Positions 48,924 to 57,448 of a stretch of DNA of 57,448 bases are shown here, in pieces (positions within the stretch are counted from its first letter, which is position 1; every line of letters starts with the position of its first letter). A program made the translations under genes and the position numbers. The stretch comes from an uncultured Lachnoclostridium sp. (GTDB lineage Bacteria > Bacillota > Clostridia > Lachnospirales > Lachnospiraceae): positions 1 through 57,448 of the forward strand of contig CALWLW010000023.1 in the NCBI GenBank assembly GCA_944381625.1, given 5' to 3'. The notes under the pieces were generated by a model that was not told the origin of the DNA, made no database searches, and was given only the letters and a program-made list of their open reading frames with translations.

Positions 48924-50462
48924 ATGAACCTGAGCGCGCTTTTAATCGCCTATCATCTCAAAAAGGAATATAAAACCATGGTTTCCTCCTGGATCTCAGG
49001 GGAACCCCATTTAAAATATCCCCTGCATTATCAGGGCGAAAAAAATCTTGCCGACGGAACGGTTTACGTGGTGGACGATCCGGATTTTGTTCTTCCTTCC
49101 CACCATTTGTCGAAAGTCTTCCTCATCCTCACCGGGGCAGATTTTTCCATTTCCGAAAAGGATTATCCCAATCTGTGCATCCTCCCGCCGGAAATCTCCG
49201 CCGATGAGACGCTTTCCTTTCTGCAGAAAATATTTTCCCGCTACGAGGAATGGAATCAGTCGCTCTTTGAATCCCGGCTGTCCAACTCCACGATCCAGGA
49301 TCTTCTGGACCGCACCGCCTCCATCATTCCCAATCCCATGATGGTAATCGGCATGGATTTCACCGTCGTTGCCTCCAGGGGCTACCACCTGAAAGGTCTT
49401 CGCAACTCGGTGCTGGGCTCTACGGAAGAGACCCGCGCCCTTGTCAATGCTCTGAAACAGGACCCCAACTATGAAGAGGCGTTCCACCGCATCGGTTATT
49501 TTTATTTTCCCGGCAACGACATTGCTGATCCTTCCCTGTGCGTCAACATCATGCGCTTCGGGAAAACCGTCTACCGGATCATGATCTCCGCGGGGGAAGT
49601 CCCCCTGGACGATACTTTCGGTTTCCTGCTGGAATATCTGGCCCGTATGGTTTCCCATGCCCTGACCACCAACGTGGTCAGCAGCCACGACGCTTCCCAT
49701 TCCCTGCACCAGATCTTTCAGACGCTTCTGACGGATCCCAGCGCGGACTATGTGGAAATCAGCCAGCAGTTTTCCGCTGCCGGATGGCTCCCCTCCCACT
49801 CTTATCAGTGTATCCTGATCAAAACAGGAATCCTGGATTTTAAAAATCTGACCCTTCGCGCCATCTGCGGATATGTGGAAAATTCCATTCCATCCTCCTG
49901 CGCCGTAGAACACCACGGCAACGTGGTAGTCTACATCAACCTGGATCTTTGCTCCCTGTCTCTGGACGAGATTTCCCAGAAACTGGCAAGCTTCATCCGG
50001 GACAGCCTGCTGAACGCCGGATACAGCCGGAAGATGCTGGGACATTTTAATTTCCAGCGGCAGTACGTCCAGGCTTCCATCGCCCTGCAGTTCGGCAAGC
50101 GCAAAAGCCCTTCCCAGTGGATCCATCAGTTCAATCAGATCGCGCTGCCCTATCTGCTGGAACAGACCACAAAAAAGCTCCCCGCGTACATGGTCTGCCA
50201 CGAGAAGCTTCTTTCTTTAAAATATGCGGATGAGACGAATCATTCCCAGCTCTACCAGACGGTGCGCTGCTACCTGGAACATCATCAGAGCATTACAAAA
50301 ACCTCGGAAGCCCTGTTCATCCACCGCAGCACGCTCCTTTACCGCCTGGATAAGATCAAAGAAGTCCTGAAAACCGATTTCTCCGATCCTGACGAGCTGC
50401 TCTACCTGCTGCTCTCCTTCCACCTTCTGGATCTGGAAGAGCTGCAGGGCACGGAACCCTAA
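48924..50462 (+). CDS. PucR/CdaR-type transcriptional regulator
   Basis: 512 residues with GGAAGGAGT upstream. The N-terminal 110 residues look like a PucR N-domain, the middle has a GAF-like or GGDEF-related region (IIPNPMMVIGMDFTVVASRG), and the C-terminus is the family HTH (YQTVRCYLEHHQSITKTSEA then LFIHRSTLLYRLDKIKEVL). Such proteins activate catabolic genes on sensing substrate. It is divergent from the methyltransferase/corrinoid operon and convergent with the DUF2284 gene, five bases away, so it probably controls one or both. Confidence 0.85.
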   Translation: MNLSALLIAYHLKKEYKTMVSSWISGEPHLKYPLHYQGEKNLADGTVYVVDDPDFVLPSHHLSKVFLILTGADFSISEKDYPNLCILPPEISADETLSFLQKIFSRYEEWNQSLFESRLSNSTIQDLLDRTASIIPNPMMVIGMDFTVVASRGYHLKGLRNSVLGSTEETRALVNALKQDPNYEEAFHRIGYFYFPGNDIADPSLCVNIMRFGKTVYRIMISAGEVPLDDTFGFLLEYLARMVSHALTTNVVSSHDASHSLHQIFQTLLTDPSADYVEISQQFSAAGWLPSHSYQCILIKTGILDFKNLTLRAICGYVENSIPSSCAVEHHGNVVVYINLDLCSLSLDEISQKLASFIRDSLLNAGYSRKMLGHFNFQRQYVQASIALQFGKRKSPSQWIHQFNQIALPYLLEQTTKKLPAYMVCHEKLLSLKYADETNHSQLYQTVRCYLEHHQSITKTSEALFIHRSTLLYRLDKIKEVLKTDFSDPDELLYLLLSFHLLDLEELQGTEP

Positions 50463-50467
50463 CAGAA

Positions 50468-51007
50468 CTAGCAGAAGAGGTAGCACGCCGTGTACGCCAT
50501 CTTCTGGGGGCCGTAATAATAGCTCATGCCGTTTTTCTTACAGAGATCGCTGACCAGGATCCCGTAGGATTCCATGGACGACACTCTCTTGTCCGGAAAA
50601 CGGCAGGGCGCCGACGGATAGGTACATTCTTTACAGAGCGTACAGCATCCTGCTCCCAGGGCCAGCATGTCGGGGAACTGTTCCTTCAGTTTTGCGGCCG
50701 CGGCATAGAACGACGCCTTATGCTGCTTCTCCGCCTCCATGATTCCTTCATAATCCATGCTGTCCTCCACATCCCCCACGGTCTGCACCAGGATGCCCCA
50801 GCGGTAACGGGCCACCTGCTCCCTCAGCTCCCGAAGTTCTCCGCAGCCTGGAGGACAGGCCCAGTTGGCTCCATATTTGCCGCAGGTGTTGGCCGCGCAC
50901 ATATCCCTTACTGCGTCCAACAGTTCCAAAGTCCCCACATCCAGTTTTGCCGTATATGTAAAACCAGCTTCTTTTGCGGTCTTCTCCGCCAATTCATAGC
51001 CTTCCAT
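50468..51007 (-). CDS. DUF2284 metal-binding protein
   Basis: 179 residues from ATG 51007. Ten or more cysteines are arranged as in DUF2284: CAANTCGKYGANWACPPGCG, then CCTLCKECTYPSAPCRFP and a C-terminal YACYLFC-like end. The pattern suggests an Fe-S or other metal cluster. DUF2284 genes are often beside corrinoid methyltransferase systems, consistent with a role in electron supply or cobalt chemistry, but no activity is established. It is the last gene of the operon starting at nat. Confidence 0.85.
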   Translation of the reverse strand: MEGYELAEKTAKEAGFTYTAKLDVGTLELLDAVRDMCAANTCGKYGANWACPPGCGELRELREQVARYRWGILVQTVGDVEDSMDYEGIMEAEKQHKASFYAAAAKLKEQFPDMLALGAGCCTLCKECTYPSAPCRFPDKRVSSMESYGILVSDLCKKNGMSYYYGPQKMAYTACYLFC

Positions 51008-51020
51008 ACGTTTCGTCCCC

Positions 51021-52505
51021 CTATTCTTCTTCCGGAAATTCCAGTTCATCCACATAGACGTCCTGGAAATCCGGATCCATGGCCAGTTCCAGAAATTCTG
51101 TCTTGCCGGCCAGTTCCCTGCTCCTCTCAAATTCTTCCGTATTCAGCGCCGCGATCCGGGCGCCCTCCCCGGCCGCGTTTCCGATGGATACAATCCTGTC
51201 CTTCAGCTCTCCGGGAAGCATGCCGATGGCGCATGCGCTGGCCGGATCCAGATAATTGCCGAAGGCTCCCGCAATCAGCAGTTCTTCAATATTCCCCGGC
51301 TCGATCCCTTTTTTCCTGCACAGAAGACGGATGCCCGCCGCGATGGCAGCCTTGGCCAGCTGAAGCTCCCGGATATCCTTCTGTTCTACAAAGACGTTCT
51401 GTGTGAAATAGTAAGTCTCTTTCATACGGCCGCTCTCGTCCACCCAGCCCATGCGGCGCAGGCAGGCAACCGCGTCCAGAAGCCCTGATCCGCAGATCCC
51501 CTGGGGCTCCCCGTCCCCGATCACATGGAACCGCAGATTCCCATCCTCCAGGTACACGTGGTCGATGGCTCCGGCGCTGCCCCGCATGCCGCAGGTGATC
51601 TTCGCGCCTTCAAAGGCCGGCCCCGCCGCTGTGGAACAGGCTGTGAGCCCCGTACTGCTGTTTCCCAGAACCATCTCTCCATTGGTTCCAATATCCACCA
51701 TCAGCGTCATCTTTTCCCTTCGGTCCATGTCCGCCGCCAGCAGGCAGCCGGAGGTGTCCGCCCCCACAAAGCCGCCGATATTGGGAAGCCAGAAAAGCTT
51801 TGCGTCCGGATGAACCATAAACCCGTACTCCGATGCCTTCAGTTCCAGCGCCTCCTTTACTTTCGGCTCATAGGGCGCCAGCACCAGCGTATCCACCGGA
51901 ATCTCCAGGAACAGATGATGCATGCAGGAGTTCCCCACCATGACAATCTTCACGATCTCTTCCTGGCTTCTGCCGCAGGCTTTCGTCGCTTCCCTGAGCA
52001 GCTCGCTGACCGCCCGGCGGATACAGCCGCTCAATATGTCCGCCCCCTTCTCCAGCGCATAGCTGCTCCTCATGACCACATCCGCTCCGTACTGACGCTG
52101 GGGATTCAGGACGCTTTTCACAGAAAGCTGCTCCCCGGTCCGTCCGTCCAGAAGATAGGCCACAACGGAAGTGGAACCCAGATCCACTGCCGCCATCAGC
52201 GGACGATCCACATCCGGCGCAAGCTCCCCCGGGTGAAACGTCACCTTTCTTCCGTAACCTGCGGTCAGGATCTGCTCCCCGGCTTCCCCTCTCAGCGTCT
52301 CCACTTCCAAGTTCCCCTGTATCACGGTCTGGCAGGCCGGTACGTCTTTTCCGCCGATACGGACCATGCACTTCCCGCATTTTCCCCGTCCGCCGCAGGG
52401 CGCGTCAGGCTTCAGCCCCGCCGCGATCTCCGCCTCCAGAACAGTCGTCCCTTCTTCTGCCTCCCAGATCTTTCCTTCTTTAACAAATGTGATTTGATAC
52501 TTCAT
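51021..52505 (-). CDS. Reductive activator of corrinoid enzymes (RACE/RamA-like, DUF4445)
   Basis: About 494 residues from ATG 52505. N-terminal 2Fe-2S ferredoxin domain with CGGRGKCGKC (residues about 30-39) and the fourth Cys in VPACQTV. Then an ASKHA-type ATPase with AVDLGSTSVVAYLL, LMVDIGTNGEMVLG and GSGLLDAVACL, ending in the IAGAFGNYLDPASACAIGML segment. The enzyme reduces inactive Co(II)-corrinoid to Co(I) using ATP. It fits the corrinoid protein and methyltransferase 2.5 kb away. Confidence 0.93.
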   Translation of the reverse strand: MKYQITFVKEGKIWEAEEGTTVLEAEIAAGLKPDAPCGGRGKCGKCMVRIGGKDVPACQTVIQGNLEVETLRGEAGEQILTAGYGRKVTFHPGELAPDVDRPLMAAVDLGSTSVVAYLLDGRTGEQLSVKSVLNPQRQYGADVVMRSSYALEKGADILSGCIRRAVSELLREATKACGRSQEEIVKIVMVGNSCMHHLFLEIPVDTLVLAPYEPKVKEALELKASEYGFMVHPDAKLFWLPNIGGFVGADTSGCLLAADMDRREKMTLMVDIGTNGEMVLGNSSTGLTACSTAAGPAFEGAKITCGMRGSAGAIDHVYLEDGNLRFHVIGDGEPQGICGSGLLDAVACLRRMGWVDESGRMKETYYFTQNVFVEQKDIRELQLAKAAIAAGIRLLCRKKGIEPGNIEELLIAGAFGNYLDPASACAIGMLPGELKDRIVSIGNAAGEGARIAALNTEEFERSRELAGKTEFLELAMDPDFQDVYVDELEFPEEE

Positions 52506-52541
52506 TCTGTCTCGCCTACGCCTCCGTTTCCGCCTCACTTC

Positions 52542-54491
52542 TCAGATATCCAGCGCCGCGTGGTATCCCTGGTAGATGGCCATGCAAATATTCGCAGGAC
52601 GGACGCAGTCTCCGATCTGTTTCACCACCGGAGCGCAGTCCAGCAGGCTTTCTGCCACATCCCTCCTGGCCCGCTGACCCACCGCGCAGATCACGGATGA
52701 AGCCGGGATCAGGACCTCCTGCCCATCCGCCAGACACCAGATTCCTTCCTCTGTAACCCTCAGACCCTGGTGCTCCATGTGGCATACGACTCCCTGCTCC
52801 TCCAGCTCTTTAAGGAGAATCGGCCGGTGACGGATATTGGCGTCCGGAGCCAGTTCCTTCCTCATCTCCACCAGATGCACTTTTTTGCCTTCCCGCGCCA
52901 GATGGATCGCGCATTCGCATCCCGCCAGGCCGCCGCCCAGCACTGCTACCTCGCTGCCTTTTACTTTTTCCTTTTCCAGATAATAATTATTGACTACAAC
53001 CACATGAGGCCCGTCGATTCCGGGAACAGGAGGTATGATCGGCCTGGAACCCACAGCCAGGATCAGCGCGTCTGCCTGTTCCTTTTCCGCGTATTCGGCC
53101 GTCACCTCCGTATTCAGGCGGATTTCCACGCCCTCCAGCCTGGCCTGGCGTTCCAGTGTAAGGCCCAGCTCATACATCTCCCGCTTAAAGTCGATGGCCT
53201 GTTCACTCTTTAATATTCCTCCAAGCCGGCTGCTTTTCTCACACAGAACCACTTTGTGCCCTCTCCGGGCGGCGGTCACCGCCGCTTCCAGCCCGGCCAC
53301 GCCGCCGCCAGCCACAAGCACTTTCTTTTTCTTCCTGGCCTCCGGTATCTCGTCTCCTTCCCATTCCCGCCCGATGAGCGGGTTCACCGAGCATCTGCGG
53401 GTCTGAGTCGCGCCGCGCTCCGCCATGCACACAAAGCACCTCAGACATTTTACGATCTCATCGTCACGGTTCTCCATCACTTTCGAGGGAAGGAACGGAT
53501 CTGCCAGCAATGCCCGTCCCATCACCACCACGTCCACTTTGCCGGAACCGATCAGTTCGTCCATCATGGCCGGGTCGTTCAGCCCGCCCACCGTCGCCAC
53601 CGGTTTGGACACATGCTTCTTAATCTCTTCCGCCAGGTACACATTGCACCCGTGTTCCCGGAACATGGACGGATGGGTGACGGAGAATCCGAATTTATAA
53701 GAGCCAGCGGATACATGAATCAGATCCACCAGGTCCTCCACCGCCTGGGCGATCCTCACGCCTTCGTCCAGCCCGTAGCCTCCGTCAAACAGTTCCGAAC
53801 CGCTCATGCGGAATTCAATGGGGAATCCCGGACCCACCGCCTCCCGGACTGCTGTCAGGACTTCCCTGGCAAAGCGCACCCGGTTCTCAAAGCTGCCGCC
53901 ATACTCGTCTGTACGGTGGTTGAAATAGGGAGAAAGGAACTGATTGACCAGCCACCCATGTCCGCCGTGTACCATGATCATCTCATATCCGCACAGCTTG
54001 GCCAGCTTCGCCGTGTCATAGTATGATTTAACAATATCCCCAATCTGCTCTTTTGTCAATGGCGTCACTGGAAGCCCATCCGGCCTCGTACCCTCGCTGG
54101 GCCCATACTGGGTCATCTGCTCTTTCTTATTCTTATCCAAAAGATAAGTGCCCGCATACTGACCGGAATGGGAAAATTCCACACTGGGCACCGCGCCGTG
54201 CCGCTTAATGGCATCAGCCGTATAGGTAAAGCTGGCCACTGATCCCACCGTCTGCATATTCAGATGATAGGCGTGGGAAGCGTCCGTAGCCGGATGGACC
54301 ATCAATTCGCTGACGGTCACCGCTGCCGCTCCTCCCTTCGCCCTCAGTTCATAAAACGCAGTGGATTTAGGTCCTATGGTACATTCCGGCGTGATCTCCG
54401 CCCCGCTCATGGGCGCGGAAAACATGCGGCTTCGGAAAGTTACGTTTCCGATGGTAATAGGTTTGCACAGATTTGGGTATTTTCGTATCAT
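52542..54491 (-). CDS. Old-Yellow-Enzyme/FadH-type NADH:flavin oxidoreductase
   Basis: 649 residues. The N-terminal 340 are an FMN TIM barrel (MFSAPMSGAEITPECTIGPK, FSHSGQYAGTYLL, HGGHGWLVNQFLSPYFN). Cysteines of CLRCFVCMAERG and CSVNPLIG carry a 4Fe-4S cluster. The C-terminal half has two Rossmann folds (VLVAGGGVAGLEAAV, VAVLGGGLAGCECAI) for FAD and NAD(P)H. Relatives reduce activated C=C bonds in enoates, dienoyl-CoA, bile acids and bilirubin or cleave aromatic ethers' side chains. Substrate is not clear. It follows nat with a four-base ATGA overlap. Confidence 0.92.
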   Translation of the reverse strand: MIRKYPNLCKPITIGNVTFRSRMFSAPMSGAEITPECTIGPKSTAFYELRAKGGAAAVTVSELMVHPATDASHAYHLNMQTVGSVASFTYTADAIKRHGAVPSVEFSHSGQYAGTYLLDKNKKEQMTQYGPSEGTRPDGLPVTPLTKEQIGDIVKSYYDTAKLAKLCGYEMIMVHGGHGWLVNQFLSPYFNHRTDEYGGSFENRVRFAREVLTAVREAVGPGFPIEFRMSGSELFDGGYGLDEGVRIAQAVEDLVDLIHVSAGSYKFGFSVTHPSMFREHGCNVYLAEEIKKHVSKPVATVGGLNDPAMMDELIGSGKVDVVVMGRALLADPFLPSKVMENRDDEIVKCLRCFVCMAERGATQTRRCSVNPLIGREWEGDEIPEARKKKKVLVAGGGVAGLEAAVTAARRGHKVVLCEKSSRLGGILKSEQAIDFKREMYELGLTLERQARLEGVEIRLNTEVTAEYAEKEQADALILAVGSRPIIPPVPGIDGPHVVVVNNYYLEKEKVKGSEVAVLGGGLAGCECAIHLAREGKKVHLVEMRKELAPDANIRHRPILLKELEEQGVVCHMEHQGLRVTEEGIWCLADGQEVLIPASSVICAVGQRARRDVAESLLDCAPVVKQIGDCVRPANICMAIYQGYHAALDI

Positions 54492-55285
54492 ATTCCTTCT
54501 CCTTTCCTGATACTCTCAGCCAGGGACACCCGGATGCCGAATTCTTCCTCCAGTCCAGTCTCCAGCTCCTTCATATTTTCATACCGTCTGCGACGGACTC
54601 TGTCTCCTTCGTGCACAGTCAGCTCCATATCCATAAGCGCCTTACTGCCATCCGGCGTACACAGGTTTATCACTCGTTTCTGTGTAAACATGATCACCGG
54701 ATTGGAGGCGCAGTAATAATTCAGCACCTGAAAATCCAACCGTTTTACCAGGCGGTCTGTAAATTGCAGAAGCGGTTTCCATCCCTCATTAAACAACCGC
54801 TCCAGACGGTAGTCTCCGTCTTCCAGTATCTGGAAGCGGAACCGGTATCCGCCGATCTCCTGCTCCTCTGTATTCAGCATCATAAGCCCTTTGGGACCAG
54901 GCCCTCCATAGCCCACGTCGCAGTAATATGTCCCGCCTTCCACTTCAACCACCAGCCCCGCATGGGTAAGCGGCGGCAGCTGGGGCTTGTTCCAGAGGAT
55001 CCTGGCCGCCACCGGATATACCTGGTATCCCAACGCTTTTAAAAGAGAGTAAAACGATAAATTCAGTTCAAAGCAGACGCCGCCCCTGTCATTTGTCACA
55101 AGCTTTTCAAACAGCGCCTCTTCGCTCAGATCCGGCACCTTTCCAAAATCAAAAATGTCCAGATTCTCAAAGGGAATCCGTTCCAGGTGCGCCCTCACCA
55201 TCCGTTTCAGGGCTTCTGCCCCTGGCCTGTCCGTTTCCTCACAATCCAGTTTTTCTAAATATAAAATCGCTTCCTTCTGATTCAT
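54488..55285 (-). CDS. nat: Arylamine N-acetyltransferase
   Basis: 265 residues from ATG 55285 (GGGGGATAT upstream). Catalytic triad is visible: Cys in RGGVCFELNLSFY, His in LTHAGLVVEVE and Asp in YYCDVGYGGPGP. It transfers acetyl from acetyl-CoA to aromatic amines and hydrazines. It begins the operon nat, OYE-type oxidoreductase, corrinoid activator, DUF2284, and is divergent from the second PucR-type gene. This partnership suggests the operon handles aromatic compounds. Confidence 0.93.
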   Translation of the reverse strand: MNQKEAILYLEKLDCEETDRPGAEALKRMVRAHLERIPFENLDIFDFGKVPDLSEEALFEKLVTNDRGGVCFELNLSFYSLLKALGYQVYPVAARILWNKPQLPPLTHAGLVVEVEGGTYYCDVGYGGPGPKGLMMLNTEEQEIGGYRFRFQILEDGDYRLERLFNEGWKPLLQFTDRLVKRLDFQVLNYYCASNPVIMFTQKRVINLCTPDGSKALMDMELTVHEGDRVRRRRYENMKELETGLEEEFGIRVSLAESIRKGEGI

Positions 55286-55431
55286 ATATCCCCCTGTCTT
55301 CCTACCTTTTGCCGCTGGCAATATGCCGCTGTTTATACTATAATGCAGTGCTGTTATTTCGTAAATCCTGCATAGGGTCCCATTCTCTTTCCTATGCTTC
55401 ATACTTTTTGTCGCATATTGTCTGGGCAATG

Positions 55432-55460
55432 TTCACAGAGAAATTTATTCATGGTATAAT
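55432..55460 (+). promoter_or_regulatory. Promoter inside a hairpin, upstream of the second PucR gene
   Basis: TTCACA (55432-55437), 17-base spacer, TATAAT (55455-55460). The -10 is part of the ATGGTATAAT arm of the inverted repeat at 55451-55485. A second -10 copy (55565-55570) has no clear -35. Confidence 0.55.
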
Positions 55461-55620
55461 GAGCGCATAGCGCGAATTATACCATTGCGCATACCGGTTT
55501 CTGCGCTGGCCGCAGAAAGCCGGGCGCATCCGCCGGAGGCAGCATATCCGCAAAGCGGATATGGTATAATGTTCAAGAAAGCATGAGCAGTGCGACAGAC
55601 GGAGTCGAGCGCTGCACTGC
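55451..55620. repeat. Structured intergenic element of nested palindromes
   Basis: Four inverted repeats follow one another in the 380-base gap between nat and the PucR gene: ATGGTATAAT with ATTATACCAT around GCGC-ATA-GCGC (55451-55485); TTTCTGCG-CTGGC-CGCAGAAA (55498-55518); CATATCCGC-AAA-GCGGATATG (55543-55563); and GCAGTG with CACTGC (about 55588-55619). ATGGTATAAT recurs directly at 55561, exactly 110 bp from the first copy. No gene is seen. It may be a MITE-like repeat, an RNA leader or a regulatory array. Confidence 0.6.
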
Positions 55621-55665
55621 GCACAATCATGAGATTTATCTACTCTAAGCACGGAGGCTTCCAGC

Positions 55666-57228
55666 ATGCATATCTTTTATCTGACCATGCAGATCTTATA
55701 CGACGAATTTCAGGAATGCTGTAATAACCTGATCTACTACCCCGGGCGAAATACGGCCCGCCTGGAAGGCATCCGCCTGTATCAGCAGGACGTCCGGATG
55801 CTCCCACAATATGTCTATCTGATCCCTGACGCAGGACTGCCCGGCGGATATGATCATATCCAGGGCCAGTCCCTGATTCTGGCAAAAGGTGTCCCCGTCG
55901 AAACACTGGCGCAAAAAAACGCCGTCCTGGCCGTGGAAGACGACGTAAGTCCGACAACTTTGTTTACAAAAGCCCAGGACATTTTCGACAAATATCTGCG
56001 CTGGGACCGGACCATTCATCAGGCCCTGAACAGCCAGTCCCCACTGGACGATATGCTCACCGCCAGCCTGGATATTTTTCACAATCCCATCTTCATCCAC
56101 GACCCCAACTTTTTTATCCTTGCCTGTCCGCGCACCGTTCCCGGTATGTCTGTATGGACAAAAGACCCCCGTTCCGGCATGGATATCGCGCCTCTGAGTC
56201 TGATTCACGATTTCAGAGCGGACCTGGAATATCTCCATACGCTGAATACTACAGGTCCCTCCCTGTACTCTGCCGAACTGCGGGGGTATCCGATTCTGTA
56301 TATTAATCTGTGGAATGAGGGGAAATATGAGGGACGGATCTGCGTGGATGAACTGGAATCTCCGATCAGGCCCGGTCATTACCAGACACTTCAGTATCTC
56401 AGTGAGGTAATTTTGTCCGCACTGCAGAACAAAAATCTGTACCGCCTGGGAATGGGGAACGACCTGATCCAGTTTTTCCGGGAATATCTGGACGGAAATG
56501 TCCAGGATGAATCCCGCGTTATTAACTGTCTGTCCTTCCTGAACTGGAACCGTTACGACCATTATCTGTGCCTGAGGCTGGAGCCCGATCAGCCTGACGT
56601 ACAGCTCCACTCCTCGGCCGCAACCTTAAGCTATATTGAGACGCAGATCCAGGACAGCTATGCGTTTCTCCATCAAAATGGGATCACTGTCGTCGTCAAT
56701 CTGACCCATTCCGGCGCCAAGGCGCCTGACGTCCTGCGCAGCCTCGCCATGCTTCTTCGGGAAGAACTGCTGAAAATGGGCGCAAGCTCCCAGATCGGAG
56801 ATTTCTTCCAGCTGCCTCAGGGATACCAGCAGGCCAAGACCGTACTGGAACTGGGACGGCGCAGCCACAGCATGCACTGGTACTACCGTTTTGAAGATTA
56901 TCTGTTGGAATTTCTGCTCCAAAAGGGCGGAGAGGTCTTCTCCCCGGAACTGCTCTGCTCCGCCAAACTGCTGGCGCTCAGGCAGTATGACAGGGAAAAT
57001 CATGCCGACCTTTACCATACGCTGAAAGTATTTCTGGAGCAGGAGCGCAATGTGCTTCAGACCGCCAAACTTCTGTTTATACACAGAAGCACCCTGTTCT
57101 ATCGTCTGGAACGGATCCAGAAAATCGCAGATGTGAACCTGGACGACGCCAAAGAACGCCTGGTTCTTCGGATCTCTTTCTATATTATGGAGTATTTCGA
57201 TGAGGCAGGGGAGAATGCACAGGTATAG
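55666..57228 (+). CDS. Second PucR/CdaR-type transcriptional regulator
   Basis: 520 residues, ATG 55666 with GGAGG ten bases upstream. Same plan as the protein at 48924: N-terminal sensory region (LIYYPGRNTARLEGIRLYQQ), middle region DDMLTASLDIFHNPIFIHDP like the first protein's IIPNPMMVIG segment, and C-terminal HTH (VFLEQERNVLQTAKLLFIHR then STLFYRLERIQKIAD). The two are probably diverged paralogues. It is divergent from nat and likely controls the nat operon. Confidence 0.85.
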   Translation: MHIFYLTMQILYDEFQECCNNLIYYPGRNTARLEGIRLYQQDVRMLPQYVYLIPDAGLPGGYDHIQGQSLILAKGVPVETLAQKNAVLAVEDDVSPTTLFTKAQDIFDKYLRWDRTIHQALNSQSPLDDMLTASLDIFHNPIFIHDPNFFILACPRTVPGMSVWTKDPRSGMDIAPLSLIHDFRADLEYLHTLNTTGPSLYSAELRGYPILYINLWNEGKYEGRICVDELESPIRPGHYQTLQYLSEVILSALQNKNLYRLGMGNDLIQFFREYLDGNVQDESRVINCLSFLNWNRYDHYLCLRLEPDQPDVQLHSSAATLSYIETQIQDSYAFLHQNGITVVVNLTHSGAKAPDVLRSLAMLLREELLKMGASSQIGDFFQLPQGYQQAKTVLELGRRSHSMHWYYRFEDYLLEFLLQKGGEVFSPELLCSAKLLALRQYDRENHADLYHTLKVFLEQERNVLQTAKLLFIHRSTLFYRLERIQKIADVNLDDAKERLVLRISFYIMEYFDEAGENAQV

Positions 57229-57265
57229 TTTTTCACCTGTGTGTAATGAAGATATTTCACTACAA

Positions 57266-57306
57266 CAAAAAAACTCGATAACATTTTCTGTTATCGAGTC
57301 ATTTTT
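57266..57306. terminator. Bidirectional terminator between PucR gene and the rRNA operon
   Basis: ACTCGATAAC-ATTTTCT-GTTATCGAGT, 10-bp arms. The plus strand continues CATTTTTT (end of the PucR gene) and the minus strand TTTTTTTGTTG (end of the rRNA operon). Confidence 0.85.
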
Positions 57307-57382
57307 TACATGTACCTTCAAAACTGCATACAGTCTATACACATTTCTCTACTCACTTCTCTCCATCCGTCTCCAGAACCTC

Positions 57383-57448
57383 TTGGTTAAGCCCTCGACC
57401 TATTAGTGACAGTCAGCTCCACACATTGCTGTGCTTCCACCTCTGCCC
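57383..57448 (-). rRNA. rrl: 23S rRNA, 3' end (partial)
   Basis: The minus strand ends with ACTAATAGGTCGAGGGCTTA and ACC, the conserved 3' terminus of bacterial 23S rRNA, preceded by the GAAGCACAGCAATGTGTGGA helix region. The gene continues off the right edge. No 5S rRNA follows between here and the terminator at 57266-57306. Confidence 0.92.

Noticed and set aside
55451..55485. Invertible promoter switch bounded by ATGGTATAAT/ATTATACCAT
   Set aside because: The arms are 10 bp around 15 bases, too short for an invertase substrate, and no recombinase gene is adjacent.

Overview
The window looks like the chromosome of a spore-forming anaerobe of the Lachnospiraceae / Clostridia group. Evidence: a cotJABC spore-coat operon, a bifunctional AdhE, a giant BadF/HgdC-type ATPase, a sialic-acid (nan) cluster with Firmicutes-type regulators, corrinoid/tetrahydrofolate methyl transfer, perfect sigma-A promoters and strong AGGAGG ribosome sites. 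The genus cannot be fixed from the sequence alone.

Layout. (1) 1-13413 is the early/replication end of a prophage-like element. Leftward small phage genes (PP-loop/PAPS-reductase-like, HTH, a broken HNH gene, RNase H-like, HUH Rep-like) and two tRNA-like genes lead to an immunity region at 9.5-10.6 kb with regularly spaced operators and divergent promoters, then a HIRAN protein and a large serine recombinase (11794-13401). The far end of the element lies off the window to the left. (2) 13414-13530 is a 39-codon middle piece of cotJC. (3) 13531-24226 is a second element of about 10.7 kb with its own serine recombinase at its right edge (22962-24152). Its cargo is a YtrA-type regulator plus ABC exporter, adhE and trkH-trkA. 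It is flanked by 14-bp direct repeats that both lie inside cotJC sequence. (4) 24223-24809 holds the first 35 codons of cotJC, then cotJB and cotJA. Joining the repeats precisely rebuilds the CotJC reading frame, so cotJC is split by two independent recombinase elements, in the manner of the skin element of sigK. (5) 24961-32931: a rhomboid-like protein, a secreted protein with a BlaI/M56 (BlaR-like) pair, and the 1418-residue HgdC-like protein. (6) 33048-41667: the sialic acid cluster, with a leftward operon for binding protein, two permeases, NanA, RpiR regulator and MsmX-type ATPase, and a divergent nanE-yhcH-nanK operon. (7) 41783-46982: hybrid sensor kinase, ung, hisF, hisH and a Sir2-like fragment. 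(8) 47148-57228: a corrinoid/C1 and flavoprotein region (corrinoid protein, methyl-H4folate methyltransferase, DUF2284 protein, reductive activator of corrinoid enzymes, Old-Yellow-Enzyme/FadH-type oxidoreductase, arylamine N-acetyltransferase) with two PucR-type activators. (9) 57383-57448 is the 3' end of a 23S rRNA on the minus strand.

How it fits together. The most notable feature is the doubly interrupted spore-coat gene. The inner element carries housekeeping-type cargo (fermentation and potassium uptake), which is unusual for a segment that appears precisely excisable. The nan genes form a complete uptake-to-GlcNAc-6-P route apart from the shared downstream NagA/NagB. The C1/flavoprotein region has corrinoid protein, H4folate methyltransferase and activator but no recognisable substrate-specific methyltransferase, so its methyl donor is open.
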